The notes beneath the pieces were generated by a model. That model was not told the DNA's origin, did not search any database, and saw nothing but the letters and a program-made list of their open reading frames with translations. From the NCBI RefSeq assembly GCF_004353825.1, contig NZ_SMNA01000005.1, positions 62,001-126,000 on the forward strand: 64,000 nt of DNA, in the 5' to 3' direction. Below, piece after piece: positions 41,975 to 51,669 of the stretch. Position 1 is the first letter of the stretch; every line of letters begins with the position of its first letter. This DNA comes from Occultella glacieicola. GTDB taxonomy: Bacteria > Actinomycetota > Actinomycetes > Actinomycetales > Beutenbergiaceae. Position numbers and translations under genes: made by a program.

Positions 41975-43001
41975 TGCCGGCACGCGCCGCGGCGCTCGGG
42001 ACCGGGCGCCGGCGCGCCGAGAACAGGGCGACCGCCACCCCGGCCACCACGAGCAGCGCGGCGACGGCGCTGGCCGGGGTCATCGCGCCGCCCGGGGCGA
42101 ACGCGTTGAGGATCTCCGCGGCGATCACCTGGCCCGCGATGGTGAGCAGGGCGAGGGTCAGCACGCCGTGGACGTGGACCAGGATGGCGGCCAGGAAGAT
42201 GAAGAGCAGACCGATCAGCCCGGCGAGGTACATCCACCACTGCGTCGGCCAGGCGTGGAAGCTCTCGCCGGGGGCGATCAGGGTGGCGCACAGGAACACG
42301 AGCACCACGGTGGTGGCGAGGGTGACATTGAGTGCGGTGGACGGGACCGGCCCGGCGATCTGCGCGACCCGGCCGTTGACCGCCTGCTGGAACGCATTTC
42401 CCGCCCCACCCAGGAACGGCAGCAGCACGAGGACGACGATCTCCCACGTCGGACCGCCGTCCGTGGCGATGCCGCCGACCGATGCGACGAACACGGCGGC
42501 GATCGCGGCCGAGGCGGCGACCACCCGGGCCGCGCTGAGCGGCTGGGGTCCACCGGGTGCCAACGAGGTTCGGTCCACGACCAGCGACGCCGTGGTCTGA
42601 CCCGCCACGGCGGCGACCGCGAACAGGGCGACCCCGATCACGCTCACCGCCAGGGCCTGACTGAGCACGAAGACACCGCCGACGCAGCCCCCGACGAACG
42701 TCCACCACGGGTACGCACCGGACCGGATCGAACGCACGAGCGTGGCCACGCCACGCCGGGCCGCCGGGACCAGGAGGGCGATGACCATGATGGTGAACAG
42801 CCCACCGAGCATGGACACCGTCGCGGCCATCCCCGCGGCCCGCAGCCCGGTGCCCAGCTCAGCTCGGAAGGTGCCCGTGATCTGTGCCTGCACGGACGTC
42901 AGCCCACCGGCGACGACCATGACCGGCACGCTCGCGACGCGCACCCAGCGGGGCATGGAGGCGAAGTCGACCCCGGGCGGACGCCCGCGACCGGGCGTCA
43001 T
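41967..43001 (-). CDS. DMT-superfamily transporter, YdcZ (DUF606) type
   Basis: About 344 residues from ATG 43001. Ten predicted helices arranged as two repeats of the YdcZ domain; each repeat has a TGTFRAELG / GNAFQQAVNGRVA helix and a PWWTFVGGCVG / QWWMYLAGLIG motif. Single YdcZ domains are ~150 residues; here two are fused. The ligand is unknown (possibly small hydrophilic compounds). Overlaps the ppx-like stop by four bases and the OYE stop by eight. Confidence 0.82.
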   Translation of the reverse strand: MTPGRGRPPGVDFASMPRWVRVASVPVMVVAGGLTSVQAQITGTFRAELGTGLRAAGMAATVSMLGGLFTIMVIALLVPAARRGVATLVRSIRSGAYPWWTFVGGCVGGVFVLSQALAVSVIGVALFAVAAVAGQTTASLVVDRTSLAPGGPQPLSAARVVAASAAIAAVFVASVGGIATDGGPTWEIVVLVLLPFLGGAGNAFQQAVNGRVAQIAGPVPSTALNVTLATTVVLVFLCATLIAPGESFHAWPTQWWMYLAGLIGLLFIFLAAILVHVHGVLTLALLTIAGQVIAAEILNAFAPGGAMTPASAVAALLVVAGVAVALFSARRRPVPSAAARAGTS

Positions 43002-43999
43002 TCGGCATCGCGTGACGGTCCGGTGGAGGTGCCGGCAGGGCCGGGCAGGGCAGCGGACAGGGCGATGCCGTCGAGGATGTCGTGCTCGCTCGCGCGCACG
43101 TGAATTAGGTGGCGGCCGGCCGCGGCTGCCTCGGCGACCACCCGGGTGATCACCTCGCACCAGACCAGCGCACCGGCGGCGATCACGTCCACCCGGCCGG
43201 GATGCAGGTAGGGCAGCGCGGCGCGCTCACCGCGGTCCATGGTCAGCAGGCTCCGGCAAGCGGCCAGGGCCGCGGCGACGGGCAGCTCGGCACCGTCGAT
43301 GCGTTCGGGGCGGTAGCGATCCAGCCGCAGCGCGTGCGCGGTGACCGTGGTCACCGACCCGGCCACGCCGACGAGGGTGGCCACCTCGCCCAACGGCACC
43401 CTGGCCGCGGCGGCGTCCAGGGCGGCCCGGGCGTCGGCGGAGGCAGCGTCGATCTGCGCCTGGGTGGGCGGGTCGTCGCGGAGGTGACGCTCGGTCAGAC
43501 GTACCGATCCGATGTCCATCGACACGGACGCCGTCGGGCTCTCCCGCCCGAGCACCAGCTCGGTGGAGCCGCCCCCGATGTCGACGACCAGGTACGGGCC
43601 GGGGGCCTGCGCCCCGATCCCGCTGAGCACGCCGGCGAAGGAGAGCGCGGCCTCCTCGGTCCCCGAGATCACCTCGGCGGGGACACCGAGCCGGGACCGA
43701 ACGCCGTCGAGGAACTCGTCCCGGTTGGCCGCGTCGCGGGTGGCGGAGGTGGCCACGAACCGGACCGCCTCGACCCCGCGGGCGCGGCATAGCTCGGCGT
43801 AGGCCTCGGTCGCGGCGAGGGTGCGCTCCAGCGCCACCGGGTCGAACCGGCCGGTGGCGTCCACGCCCTGCCCGAGCCGGACCATCTCCAGCCGGCGGTC
43901 CACCGGGGTCAGCGTCCGACCGTCCGGGGACCGGTCGGCGATCAGCAGCCGGATGGAGTTCGTTCCGCAGTCGATGGCAGCCACACGAGTCACCTGCAC
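42998..43999 (-). CDS. ppx: Exopolyphosphatase, Ppx/GppA family
   Basis: About 333 residues from GTG 43999 with GGGAGG nine bases upstream. Sugar-kinase/Hsp70-like fold: phosphate loop AAIDCGTNSIRLL, FVATSATRDAANRDEF, EEAALSFAGVLSG, and LVVDIGGGSTELVLG. It cleaves terminal phosphate from polyphosphate or the 5' phosphate of pppGpp; short single-domain actinobacterial versions act mainly on short polyP. Follows DUF501 in the usual actinobacterial order eno-ftsB-DUF501-ppx. Confidence 0.9.
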   Translation of the reverse strand: MQVTRVAAIDCGTNSIRLLIADRSPDGRTLTPVDRRLEMVRLGQGVDATGRFDPVALERTLAATEAYAELCRARGVEAVRFVATSATRDAANRDEFLDGVRSRLGVPAEVISGTEEAALSFAGVLSGIGAQAPGPYLVVDIGGGSTELVLGRESPTASVSMDIGSVRLTERHLRDDPPTQAQIDAASADARAALDAAAARVPLGEVATLVGVAGSVTTVTAHALRLDRYRPERIDGAELPVAAALAACRSLLTMDRGERAALPYLHPGRVDVIAAGALVWCEVITRVVAEAAAAGRHLIHVRASEHDILDGIALSAALPGPAGTSTGPSRDAE

Positions 44000-44018
44000 A
44001 GGATCCCACCTCCCGGGG

Positions 44019-44528
44019 TCAACAGGTGCAGCGGTCCGGTCTCCAGACATCGGCGATCAGCGCGAGTGCCTCGTCGCCGAGCGGGTTCACGCCCGGGCCG
44101 GCGGCGAGGGCGTGCGCCACGAGCACGTGCAGGCACTTCACCCGGATGGGCATGCCCCCGGCGGAGATGCCCTCGATCTCGGGCACCTCGCCGAGCTCGG
44201 CCCGCTGGGCCAGGTAGTGCTCGTGAGCGCGGGTGTGAGCGGCGGCGAGGTCCGGATCCTCGTCGAGCCGCTGCGACATCTCCCGCATCACGCCGCCGGC
44301 CTCGAGGGTGCTCACGGCCGCGACGGCGCCCGGGCTGGTCAGGTAGTACGTCGTCGGGAACGGTGTGCCGTCCTCGAGGCGTGGGGCGGTGCGGACCACG
44401 GTCGGGCGTGCGCAGACGCACCGGGCGGCCACGGCCACCACGCCACGGGCGGGTCGGCCGAGCTGCTCGGCGAGCACGGCCAGGTCCTCGGCGCTCACCG
44501 GGTCGGGAGTCACAGGCTCAGGGGTCAC
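44019..44528 (-). CDS. DUF501 family protein
   Basis: 169 residues; conserved actinobacterial family of unknown function located between ftsB and ppx. Visible conserved features: VARCVCARPTVVRTAPRLED, GTPFPTTYYLTSP, RVKCLHVLVAHAL, and the C-terminal Cys-Thr-Cys; the CVC, KC and CTC cysteines could bind a metal. Cytoplasmic, no signal. GTG start at 44528, 19 bases past the ftsB-like stop. Confidence 0.9.
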   Translation of the reverse strand: MTPEPVTPDPVSAEDLAVLAEQLGRPARGVVAVAARCVCARPTVVRTAPRLEDGTPFPTTYYLTSPGAVAAVSTLEAGGVMREMSQRLDEDPDLAAAHTRAHEHYLAQRAELGEVPEIEGISAGGMPIRVKCLHVLVAHALAAGPGVNPLGDEALALIADVWRPDRCTC

Positions 44529-44547
44529 GGCACCATCATGACGGTTG

Positions 44548-45213
44548 TCAGTCGGAGACCTCGCCGGCCACCTGGACGGAGTCCCACACGGTCAGGTACC
44601 AGGGGCCGGTCGGAGGCACGCTCACGGGCCCGTCCTCGCCCGGGTCGGGGGCCGGTTCCTCGCCGGTGACCGTCTCCGGGTCCACCACCCGGTACGGGGT
44701 CTCCCCCGGCATCACGAAGCCGAGCCGGTCACGGGCCTGGGCCTGGACGTAGGCGTCGTCGTTCCACTGCTCGACGGCGCCGTTCAGGTCGGCGTTGCGC
44801 TGCTCCGCGGCGACGATCTGGGCGCTCAGCTCCCGGTGCCGCTCCTGCTGCGTGATGTAGGCGCGCAGGGTCGGGGCGAGGACGATGAAGGCCATCAGGA
44901 CCACCACGAACAGCACCAGCGTGCGCACGGTGATCTGTCGCGGCGCCTTGTGCGCCTCGGTGGTGGCGCCGCTGCGCTTCGCGGCACCGGCCCGCCGCGC
45001 CGCCGACGGCTTCGTGGCCGGCTTGGACGTCGGTTTCGACGTGGGCTTGCCAGCGCGCTTCGGGGCGGACTTCGCTCCGGTTCCCGACCCCGACGCCGTT
45101 GCGCGCGTCCCCGTGGCCCGCGCACCGCCGGTGGCGTGGCTCGAGGAGGACGGTCGCTTCGCCGTCGCCACCGACCCGCGGGCGCGCGGGGTTGCAGGGC
45201 GTCGGGGACTCAC
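44548..45213 (-). CDS. FtsB/DivIC-like septum formation initiator
   Basis: About 221 residues. A long basic Ala/Lys/Thr/Ser-rich cytoplasmic N-terminus (~95 residues with PTSKPTSKPATKPSAARR) precedes one helix (VRTLVLFVVVLMAFIVLAPT) and a coiled coil (ITQQERHRELSAQIVAAEQR, NADLNGAVEQWNDDAYVQAQ) ending in the DivIC motif ARDRLGFVMPGETPY. It is part of the FtsL-FtsB-FtsQ divisome complex. GTG 45213 abuts GAGGGA with no spacer; an in-frame GTG at 45231 is the alternative start. Confidence 0.9.
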   Translation of the reverse strand: MSPRRPATPRARGSVATAKRPSSSSHATGGARATGTRATASGSGTGAKSAPKRAGKPTSKPTSKPATKPSAARRAGAAKRSGATTEAHKAPRQITVRTLVLFVVVLMAFIVLAPTLRAYITQQERHRELSAQIVAAEQRNADLNGAVEQWNDDAYVQAQARDRLGFVMPGETPYRVVDPETVTGEEPAPDPGEDGPVSVPPTGPWYLTVWDSVQVAGEVSD

Positions 45214-45324
45214 TCCCTCATGTTCTCTCACGCCCCGGGGATTTCGGCGGAGCAGCAAGCCGTGAGTCGTGCCACGGCAGGCTAGACCTGCCCACCGACA
45301 AGCCGCCCCGGGGCTCGGCCCGCG

Positions 45325-45367
45325 GGGTGTGCGTCAGGTTTGTGGTGCCATCAGATGACGCACACCC
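45325..45367. repeat. Inverted repeat with GTGTGCGTCA arms, third copy downstream
   Basis: GGGTGTGCGTCA pairs perfectly with TGACGCACACCC across a 19-base loop; ATGACGCACACCC is repeated 299 bases further on at 45654-45666. Arms are longer than chance in a short gap. Confidence 0.75.
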
Positions 45368-45520
45368 ACCTCGACCCTGGCACGCCGCACCCCAGGCCCC
45401 ACCCTCCTCCTCGCTCGCCCCAGGACCGCGACACCGTAACGGTGCGACAACGACGCGCCCGACACGTCGCGATCACACCACAAGGGACCAGAACGGGCGG
45501 GCACCGGCCGAGGGTGAAGC

Positions 45521-45553
45521 GGGGTGTGGCGCTGCGAGCGCGCACCACACCCC
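45521..45553. repeat. Nested hairpin with GGGGTGTGG arms
   Basis: Nine perfect outer pairs (GGGGTGTGG / CCACACCCC) enclosing CGCT-GCG-AGCG. Stable on either strand; could be a terminator or an element of a structured RNA. Confidence 0.65.
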
Positions 45554-45681
45554 CCTATCGGGCCGAACGCACCCAGCGCCCACGACGGGTCTGATCGTGC
45601 ACAGCACGCCGGAGACACTCGCTGACCCGCACCAACGCGCTGACACCACATCCATGACGCACACCCGCCCGCGAACGCGAC

Positions 45682-45719
45682 GACGGCGGGCGCCCCCACG
45701 AAAGGGGACACCCGCCGTC
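45682..45719 (-). terminator. Terminator hairpin after eno
   Basis: GACGGCGGG / CCCGCCGTC (9 pairs) with an inner CCCC-ACGAAA-GGGG stem, 42 bases past the enolase stop on the minus strand. Between it and eno is a GCCGGCACA-type tandem repeat (45730-45753). Confidence 0.75.
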
Positions 45720-45761
45720 ATCCGTTCGGCCGGCACAGCCGGCACAGCCGGGCCTATCGGC

Positions 45762-47859
<2,098 letters not shown>

Positions 47860-47863
<4 letters not shown>

Positions 47864-48402
47864 CCGGCGACCGGGGCCTCGGGCGCGAGGATCCAGTCGG
47901 GGGTGACGGCGGCGATGCCGTTGGTCTCGGCGTCCCACTCGCCGTAGCGGGGACTCACCACGATCTCGGAGGAGGCCAGGCGCGCGTTCGCGTCGTCGAG
48001 CATGGCCTGGCCGTCGGGGCTCTGGCTGAGGTCGCCCTGCGCGAGGATCATCCGGGTCACCCGCAGGGTGTCCTCGGTGTAGTCGGCGACCGGGACGCCC
48101 TGGGCCGCCGCGGTGGCCTCGAGCACCTCCCGGGCCTGCTCGTCGGAGTAGGCGATCCCGTTCTCGGAGGTGACCTGCAGCAGATCCGGCGCCGCGATCA
48201 GCAACTGGAGCACCCGGGCGGGCTCGGGGTCCTCGGTCAGCATCGGGGAGATCTGCTCGTCGGTCGTGGCCAGCACGTTCTCCGTGATCCGGTTCCCGTC
48301 CACGACCGCGGCGGCGCCGGGGTTGATCGAGCAGGCGCTCAGGGCCAGGGCACCCACGGCCAACGATCCGGCGGTCTTGAGGAGGCGAGATGTTGTGACC
48401 AC
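47860..48402 (-). CDS. SurA-N-like secreted lipoprotein
   Basis: About 180 residues from GTG 48402 with AAGGG upstream. Signal peptide with lipobox (VGALALSACSI), then AAVVDGNRITENVLATTDEQ, the short SurA/PrsA N-terminal helix pattern; no parvulin domain follows, so it may be a chaperone-like domain only. The conserved-looking C-terminus SPRYGEWDAETNGIAAV occurs in the family found before mazG in actinobacteria. Extracytoplasmic; specific role unknown. Confidence 0.82.
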
Positions 48403-48534
48403 CGAGGCGAAACCCTTCACGTGCGAACAGAGGTAGACGAACCGGGCCATCGTATCCTCACCCCGCGCCGACTCCCCGCCGAGGGTGCCGAGATGGCAGC
48501 CAACACCGCACCCTCACCGAACGGGACCGGCCCC

Positions 48535-49506
48535 TCAGCGGTACTCGTGGGCCACGACCCTCTCGATCACGTCGACCGATTCCGGGAACAGGGTGGTCAG
48601 CAGCACGCGGTAGAACCGGGCGGTGTCCGCGCCGGTCGCGACCCGGGCGTTCGCGGTGGCGCCCGGGACGCCTGCCGTGCGGGTCACGACCGACCGGCCC
48701 TCGTGCTCGCCGTCGACGGTGATGGAGACGTCCGCCGGGACGGTCGCGATCACCGCGGGATCGAGCAGGAACGCGGCGGCCAGCGGGTCGTGCAGGTCGC
48801 AGGCCAGCCGCCCATGGGCGGCGAAGGCGACGTCGACGTAGGAACGGGTGATGGCGTGGATGAACCGGGACACCGGGGTGTCCAGGAGCCGCAGCAGTTC
48901 CCCGACGCCCGGCGCCAGGTCCGCCTGCCGGGTGGCGTCCAGGCCGACCATGATCAGGTCGGCGAACCCGGCGGAGAAGACCACATCGGCGGCCCGCGGG
49001 TCGTACCAGAGGTTGAACTCGGCCGACGGCGTCATGTTGCCGGCGCCCTCGGCCCCGCCCATCAGGACCACGGACGCGACGTTCTCCACGAACGCCGGGT
49101 CGGCCTCGACCGCCGCCGCGATGTTCGTGAGCGGACCGATCGGCAGCAGGGTCACCTCACCCGGGTGCGCGGCCGCGTGCGCGGTGAGGAAGTCGACGGC
49201 GGGGGTGTCCCGGGCGCGCATCGCCGCCGCGGTCCGGCCGAGACCGCCGAGCCCGTCGACGCCGTGCACGTCGGCACTGGGCTCGCGCCCGTCGGTGGAG
49301 GAGCGCCCGGCGCCCGGGTACACGGGCACGTCCGTGCGACCGGCGAGTTCCAGCACGGTCAGCGTATTCGCGGTGACCAGGTCGAGGTCGACGTTCCCGC
49401 CGACGGTGGTGACACCGTCGATCCGGACCGAGTCCGCCGCGCACAGCAGCAGCAACGCGATCGCGTCGTCGATCCCCGGGTCCGTGTCGATGATGATCCG
49501 CCGCAT
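48535..49506 (-). CDS. Inosine-uridine-preferring nucleoside hydrolase family protein
   Basis: About 323 residues from ATG 49506 with GGGAGG six bases upstream. The calcium-binding RRIIIDTDPGIDDAIALLLL, the NPASVVLMGG-like VASVVLMGGAEGAGN and the distal DLHDPLAAAFLLDP (active-site His-Asp) define the IunH family. It hydrolyses ribonucleosides (or nicotinamide riboside) to base and ribose. It sits divergent to the NAD operon across ~140 bases, so a role in nicotinamide riboside or nucleoside salvage is possible. Confidence 0.9.
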   Translation of the reverse strand: MRRIIIDTDPGIDDAIALLLLCAADSVRIDGVTTVGGNVDLDLVTANTLTVLELAGRTDVPVYPGAGRSSTDGREPSADVHGVDGLGGLGRTAAAMRARDTPAVDFLTAHAAAHPGEVTLLPIGPLTNIAAAVEADPAFVENVASVVLMGGAEGAGNMTPSAEFNLWYDPRAADVVFSAGFADLIMVGLDATRQADLAPGVGELLRLLDTPVSRFIHAITRSYVDVAFAAHGRLACDLHDPLAAAFLLDPAVIATVPADVSITVDGEHEGRSVVTRTAGVPGATANARVATGADTARFYRVLLTTLFPESVDVIERVVAHEYR

Positions 49507-49569
49507 GAGGTGCCTCCCGGGCCGGTCCTGCGAAAGCCCCACCGTATCGGCCGGCGGACCCGATTGGAC

Positions 49570-49620
49570 GTTAGTGTCCATCCCACCTTAAGATCGACCC
49601 GCTGTTAACGTCACACTGAC
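49570..49620. promoter_or_regulatory. Candidate NrtR operator region upstream of the NAD operon
   Basis: Two related elements: GTTAGTGTCCA (49570-49580) and GTTAACGTCACACTGAC (49604-49620), the latter partly palindromic with all mismatches being transitions. They share GTTA-(R)(Y)-GTC and lie in the 140-base gap between the nucleoside hydrolase and nrtR. NrtR proteins usually bind 20-21-base palindromes before their NAD operons; the exact site is inference. Confidence 0.5.
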
Positions 49621-49647
49621 CCTTACTCATGGAGCGTGGAGGTGACC

Positions 49648-50379
49648 ATGACCCCGACCCTCGCGGTGTCCACGGTGATCTTCGCGCTGCGCCCCGACGA
49701 GCGCCGCTCCGCCCCGGCCGGCGCCCGGCCCCAACTCTGGCTGCCGCTCGTCGTGCGTCTGCGGGACCCGTTCGACGGGCACTGGGCCCTGCCGGGTGGG
49801 CCGCTGCGCGCGGACGAGGGGCTTGCCGACGCCGCCTCCCGGACCCTGCGGGAGACCACCGGGCTGCGCCCGAACTACCTGGAGCAGCTGTACGCGTTCG
49901 GCGACGCGGACCGGCCCGGCGCCGAGCACGGGCGGGTGGTCTCGGTCGTGTACTGGGCCATGATCGGCGCCGAGGAGGCGCACCTGGCCACCACCGGTCA
50001 GAACGTGCGCTGGCTCGCCGCGGACCGGCTGCCGGACCTCGCCTTCGACCACAACCGGATCGTGGAGTACGCACTCTGGCGGCTGCGCACGAAGGTCGAG
50101 TACTCCCGGATCGCCCACGCGTTCCTCGGCGAGACGTTCACCCTGCGCGAGCTGCGCGAGGTCCACGAGGTGGTCCTGCGCAAGGAGGTCGACCCGGCCA
50201 ACTTCCGCCGTCAGGTCGAGGCGAGCGGCGCCGTCGTCCCGACCGGTCAGGTCCGCACGGGCGGGCGGCACCGACCCGCCCAGCTGTACCGCTACGACAC
50301 CGCCATCGAGCCGGTCGATCTCGGCCCGCTGGCCCCCGAACCGCACCATCCCCCCACCTCCACCGAGGAGACCTCATGA
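49648..50379 (+). CDS. nrtR: NrtR: Nudix-domain NAD biosynthesis regulator
   Basis: About 243 residues from ATG 49648 with GGAGG five bases upstream. A Nudix-like domain (HWALPGGPLRADEGLADAAS, RTLRETTGL; ADP-ribose-binding, often catalytically dead) is fused to a winged HTH (SRIAHAFLGETFTLRELREV, HEVVLRKEVDPANFRRQVEA). Such proteins sense ADP-ribose and repress NAD genes. It is the first gene of nrtR-nadA-nadB-nadC, with its stop overlapping nadA's start (50376-50379), so it very likely autoregulates the operon. Confidence 0.93.
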   Translation: MTPTLAVSTVIFALRPDERRSAPAGARPQLWLPLVVRLRDPFDGHWALPGGPLRADEGLADAASRTLRETTGLRPNYLEQLYAFGDADRPGAEHGRVVSVVYWAMIGAEEAHLATTGQNVRWLAADRLPDLAFDHNRIVEYALWRLRTKVEYSRIAHAFLGETFTLRELREVHEVVLRKEVDPANFRRQVEASGAVVPTGQVRTGGRHRPAQLYRYDTAIEPVDLGPLAPEPHHPPTSTEETS

Positions 50380-51668
50380 GCACCATTGCTTCGGTCGACA
50401 CCACCATCGCGCTGATCGACGCCGGCCGGACCGCCGGCTCGACCTGCAGCCCGGACCTCGCCAGCGGCCCGTGGGCGTTCGACGCCAGTCCCGGCTACGG
50501 GCCGGGCGCGTCCCTTGCGGACCCGCCCCCCGCCGTCGCCCCCCGCCAGGGCGAACTGCCCAGGGCCTACCGCGAGGCGGACCCGGCCGACCTGGACGCG
50601 CGGGTGCGCGCCGCGAAGGCGACGCTGGGCGACCGGGTGGTCATCCTCGGCCACTTCTACCAGCGCGAGGAGGTCGTCACCCACGCGGACTTCGTGGGCG
50701 ACTCCTTCCAGCTCGCGAACGCCTCGCTGACCCGCCCGGACGCCGAGGCGATCGTGTTCTGCGGCGTGCACTTCATGGCCGAGACGGCCGACCTGCTCTC
50801 CGGTCCCGAGCAGGCCGTGATCCTGCCGAACCTCGCCGCCGGCTGCTCGATGGCGGACATGGCGGACATCGACCAGGTCGAGGAGTGCTGGGAGCAGCTC
50901 ACCGAGCTGTACGGCACCGAGCCCGACTCCAGCGGCAGGGTGCCGGTCATCCCGGTCACCTACATGAACTCCTCCGCCGCGCTGAAGGGCTTCTGCGGGC
51001 GCAACGGCGGCATCGTGTGCACGTCCTCGAACGCCGCCACGGTCCTCGAGTGGGCGTTCGAGCGCGGGCAGCGGGTGCTGTTCTTCCCGGACCAGCACCT
51101 CGGCCGCAACACCGCCAAGGCGATGGGCGTGCCGCTGACGGCGATGCCGATGTGGAACCCGAACAAGCCGCTCGGCGGCAACGACGAGCAGACCCTCGGT
51201 GACGCCCAGGTGATCCTGTGGCACGGCTTCTGCTCGGTGCACCGCCGGTTCACGGTCGCTCAGATCGAGCAGGCCCGCGCCGAGCACCCCGGCGTGCGCG
51301 TGATCGTGCACCCGGAGTGCCCGATGCCCGTGGTCGACGCCGCCGACGAGGCGGGCTCCACCGACTACATCCGCAAGGCGATCGACGCCGCCACCGAACC
51401 CACCACGTTCGCGATCGGCACCGAGGTGAACCTGGTCCAGCGCCTGGCCGCGCAGTACCCGCAGCACACGATCTTCTGCCTGGACCCGGTGGTCTGCCCG
51501 TGCTCCACGATGTACCGGATCCACCCCGGCTACCTGGCCTGGGTACTCGAGTCGCTGGTGGCCGGTGAGGTGCCGAACCGGATCACCGTGCCGGCGGACG
51601 TCGCCGACCCGGCCCGGGTGGCGCTCGAGCGGATGCTCGCCGCCAAGCCTCCCGTGGCGGGAGCCTGA
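50376..51668 (+). CDS. nadA: Quinolinate synthase A
   Basis: About 430 residues with an unusually long N-terminal extension (~75 residues) before RAAKATLGDRVVILGHFYQ. Cluster-binding Cys are in NLAAGCSMADMAD, HPECPMPVVD and DPVVCPCSTMYRI; the dihydroxyacetone-phosphate region includes MNSSAALKGFCGR. Condenses iminoaspartate with dihydroxyacetone phosphate to quinolinate using a [4Fe-4S] cluster. Cotranscribed with nadB, one base between genes. Confidence 0.97.
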   Translation: MSTIASVDTTIALIDAGRTAGSTCSPDLASGPWAFDASPGYGPGASLADPPPAVAPRQGELPRAYREADPADLDARVRAAKATLGDRVVILGHFYQREEVVTHADFVGDSFQLANASLTRPDAEAIVFCGVHFMAETADLLSGPEQAVILPNLAAGCSMADMADIDQVEECWEQLTELYGTEPDSSGRVPVIPVTYMNSSAALKGFCGRNGGIVCTSSNAATVLEWAFERGQRVLFFPDQHLGRNTAKAMGVPLTAMPMWNPNKPLGGNDEQTLGDAQVILWHGFCSVHRRFTVAQIEQARAEHPGVRVIVHPECPMPVVDAADEAGSTDYIRKAIDAATEPTTFAIGTEVNLVQRLAAQYPQHTIFCLDPVVCPCSTMYRIHPGYLAWVLESLVAGEVPNRITVPADVADPARVALERMLAAKPPVAGA

Positions 51669-51669
51669 G

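Larger units (their letters stand above)
45214..45681. other. Structured intergenic stretch between eno and ftsB-like genes
   Basis: About 470 bases with no supported protein gene. Two inverted repeats: GGGGTGTGCGTCA-type arms (45325-45336 / 45356-45367, 12 pairs, 19-base loop) and GGGGTGTGG...CCACACCCC (45521-45553) with an inner CGCT-GCG-AGCG stem. A third copy of the arm, ATGACGCACACCC, recurs directly at 45654-45666. This level of structure suggests an untranslated RNA or a long leader of the ftsB operon. Composition is more C/A-rich on the plus strand than neighbours. Confidence 0.55.

Noticed and set aside
45340-45594. 84-residue Arg/Pro/His-rich frame in the eno/ftsB gap
   Set aside because: No ribosome site, no recognisable motif, and it spans the inverted repeats; kept as non-coding.
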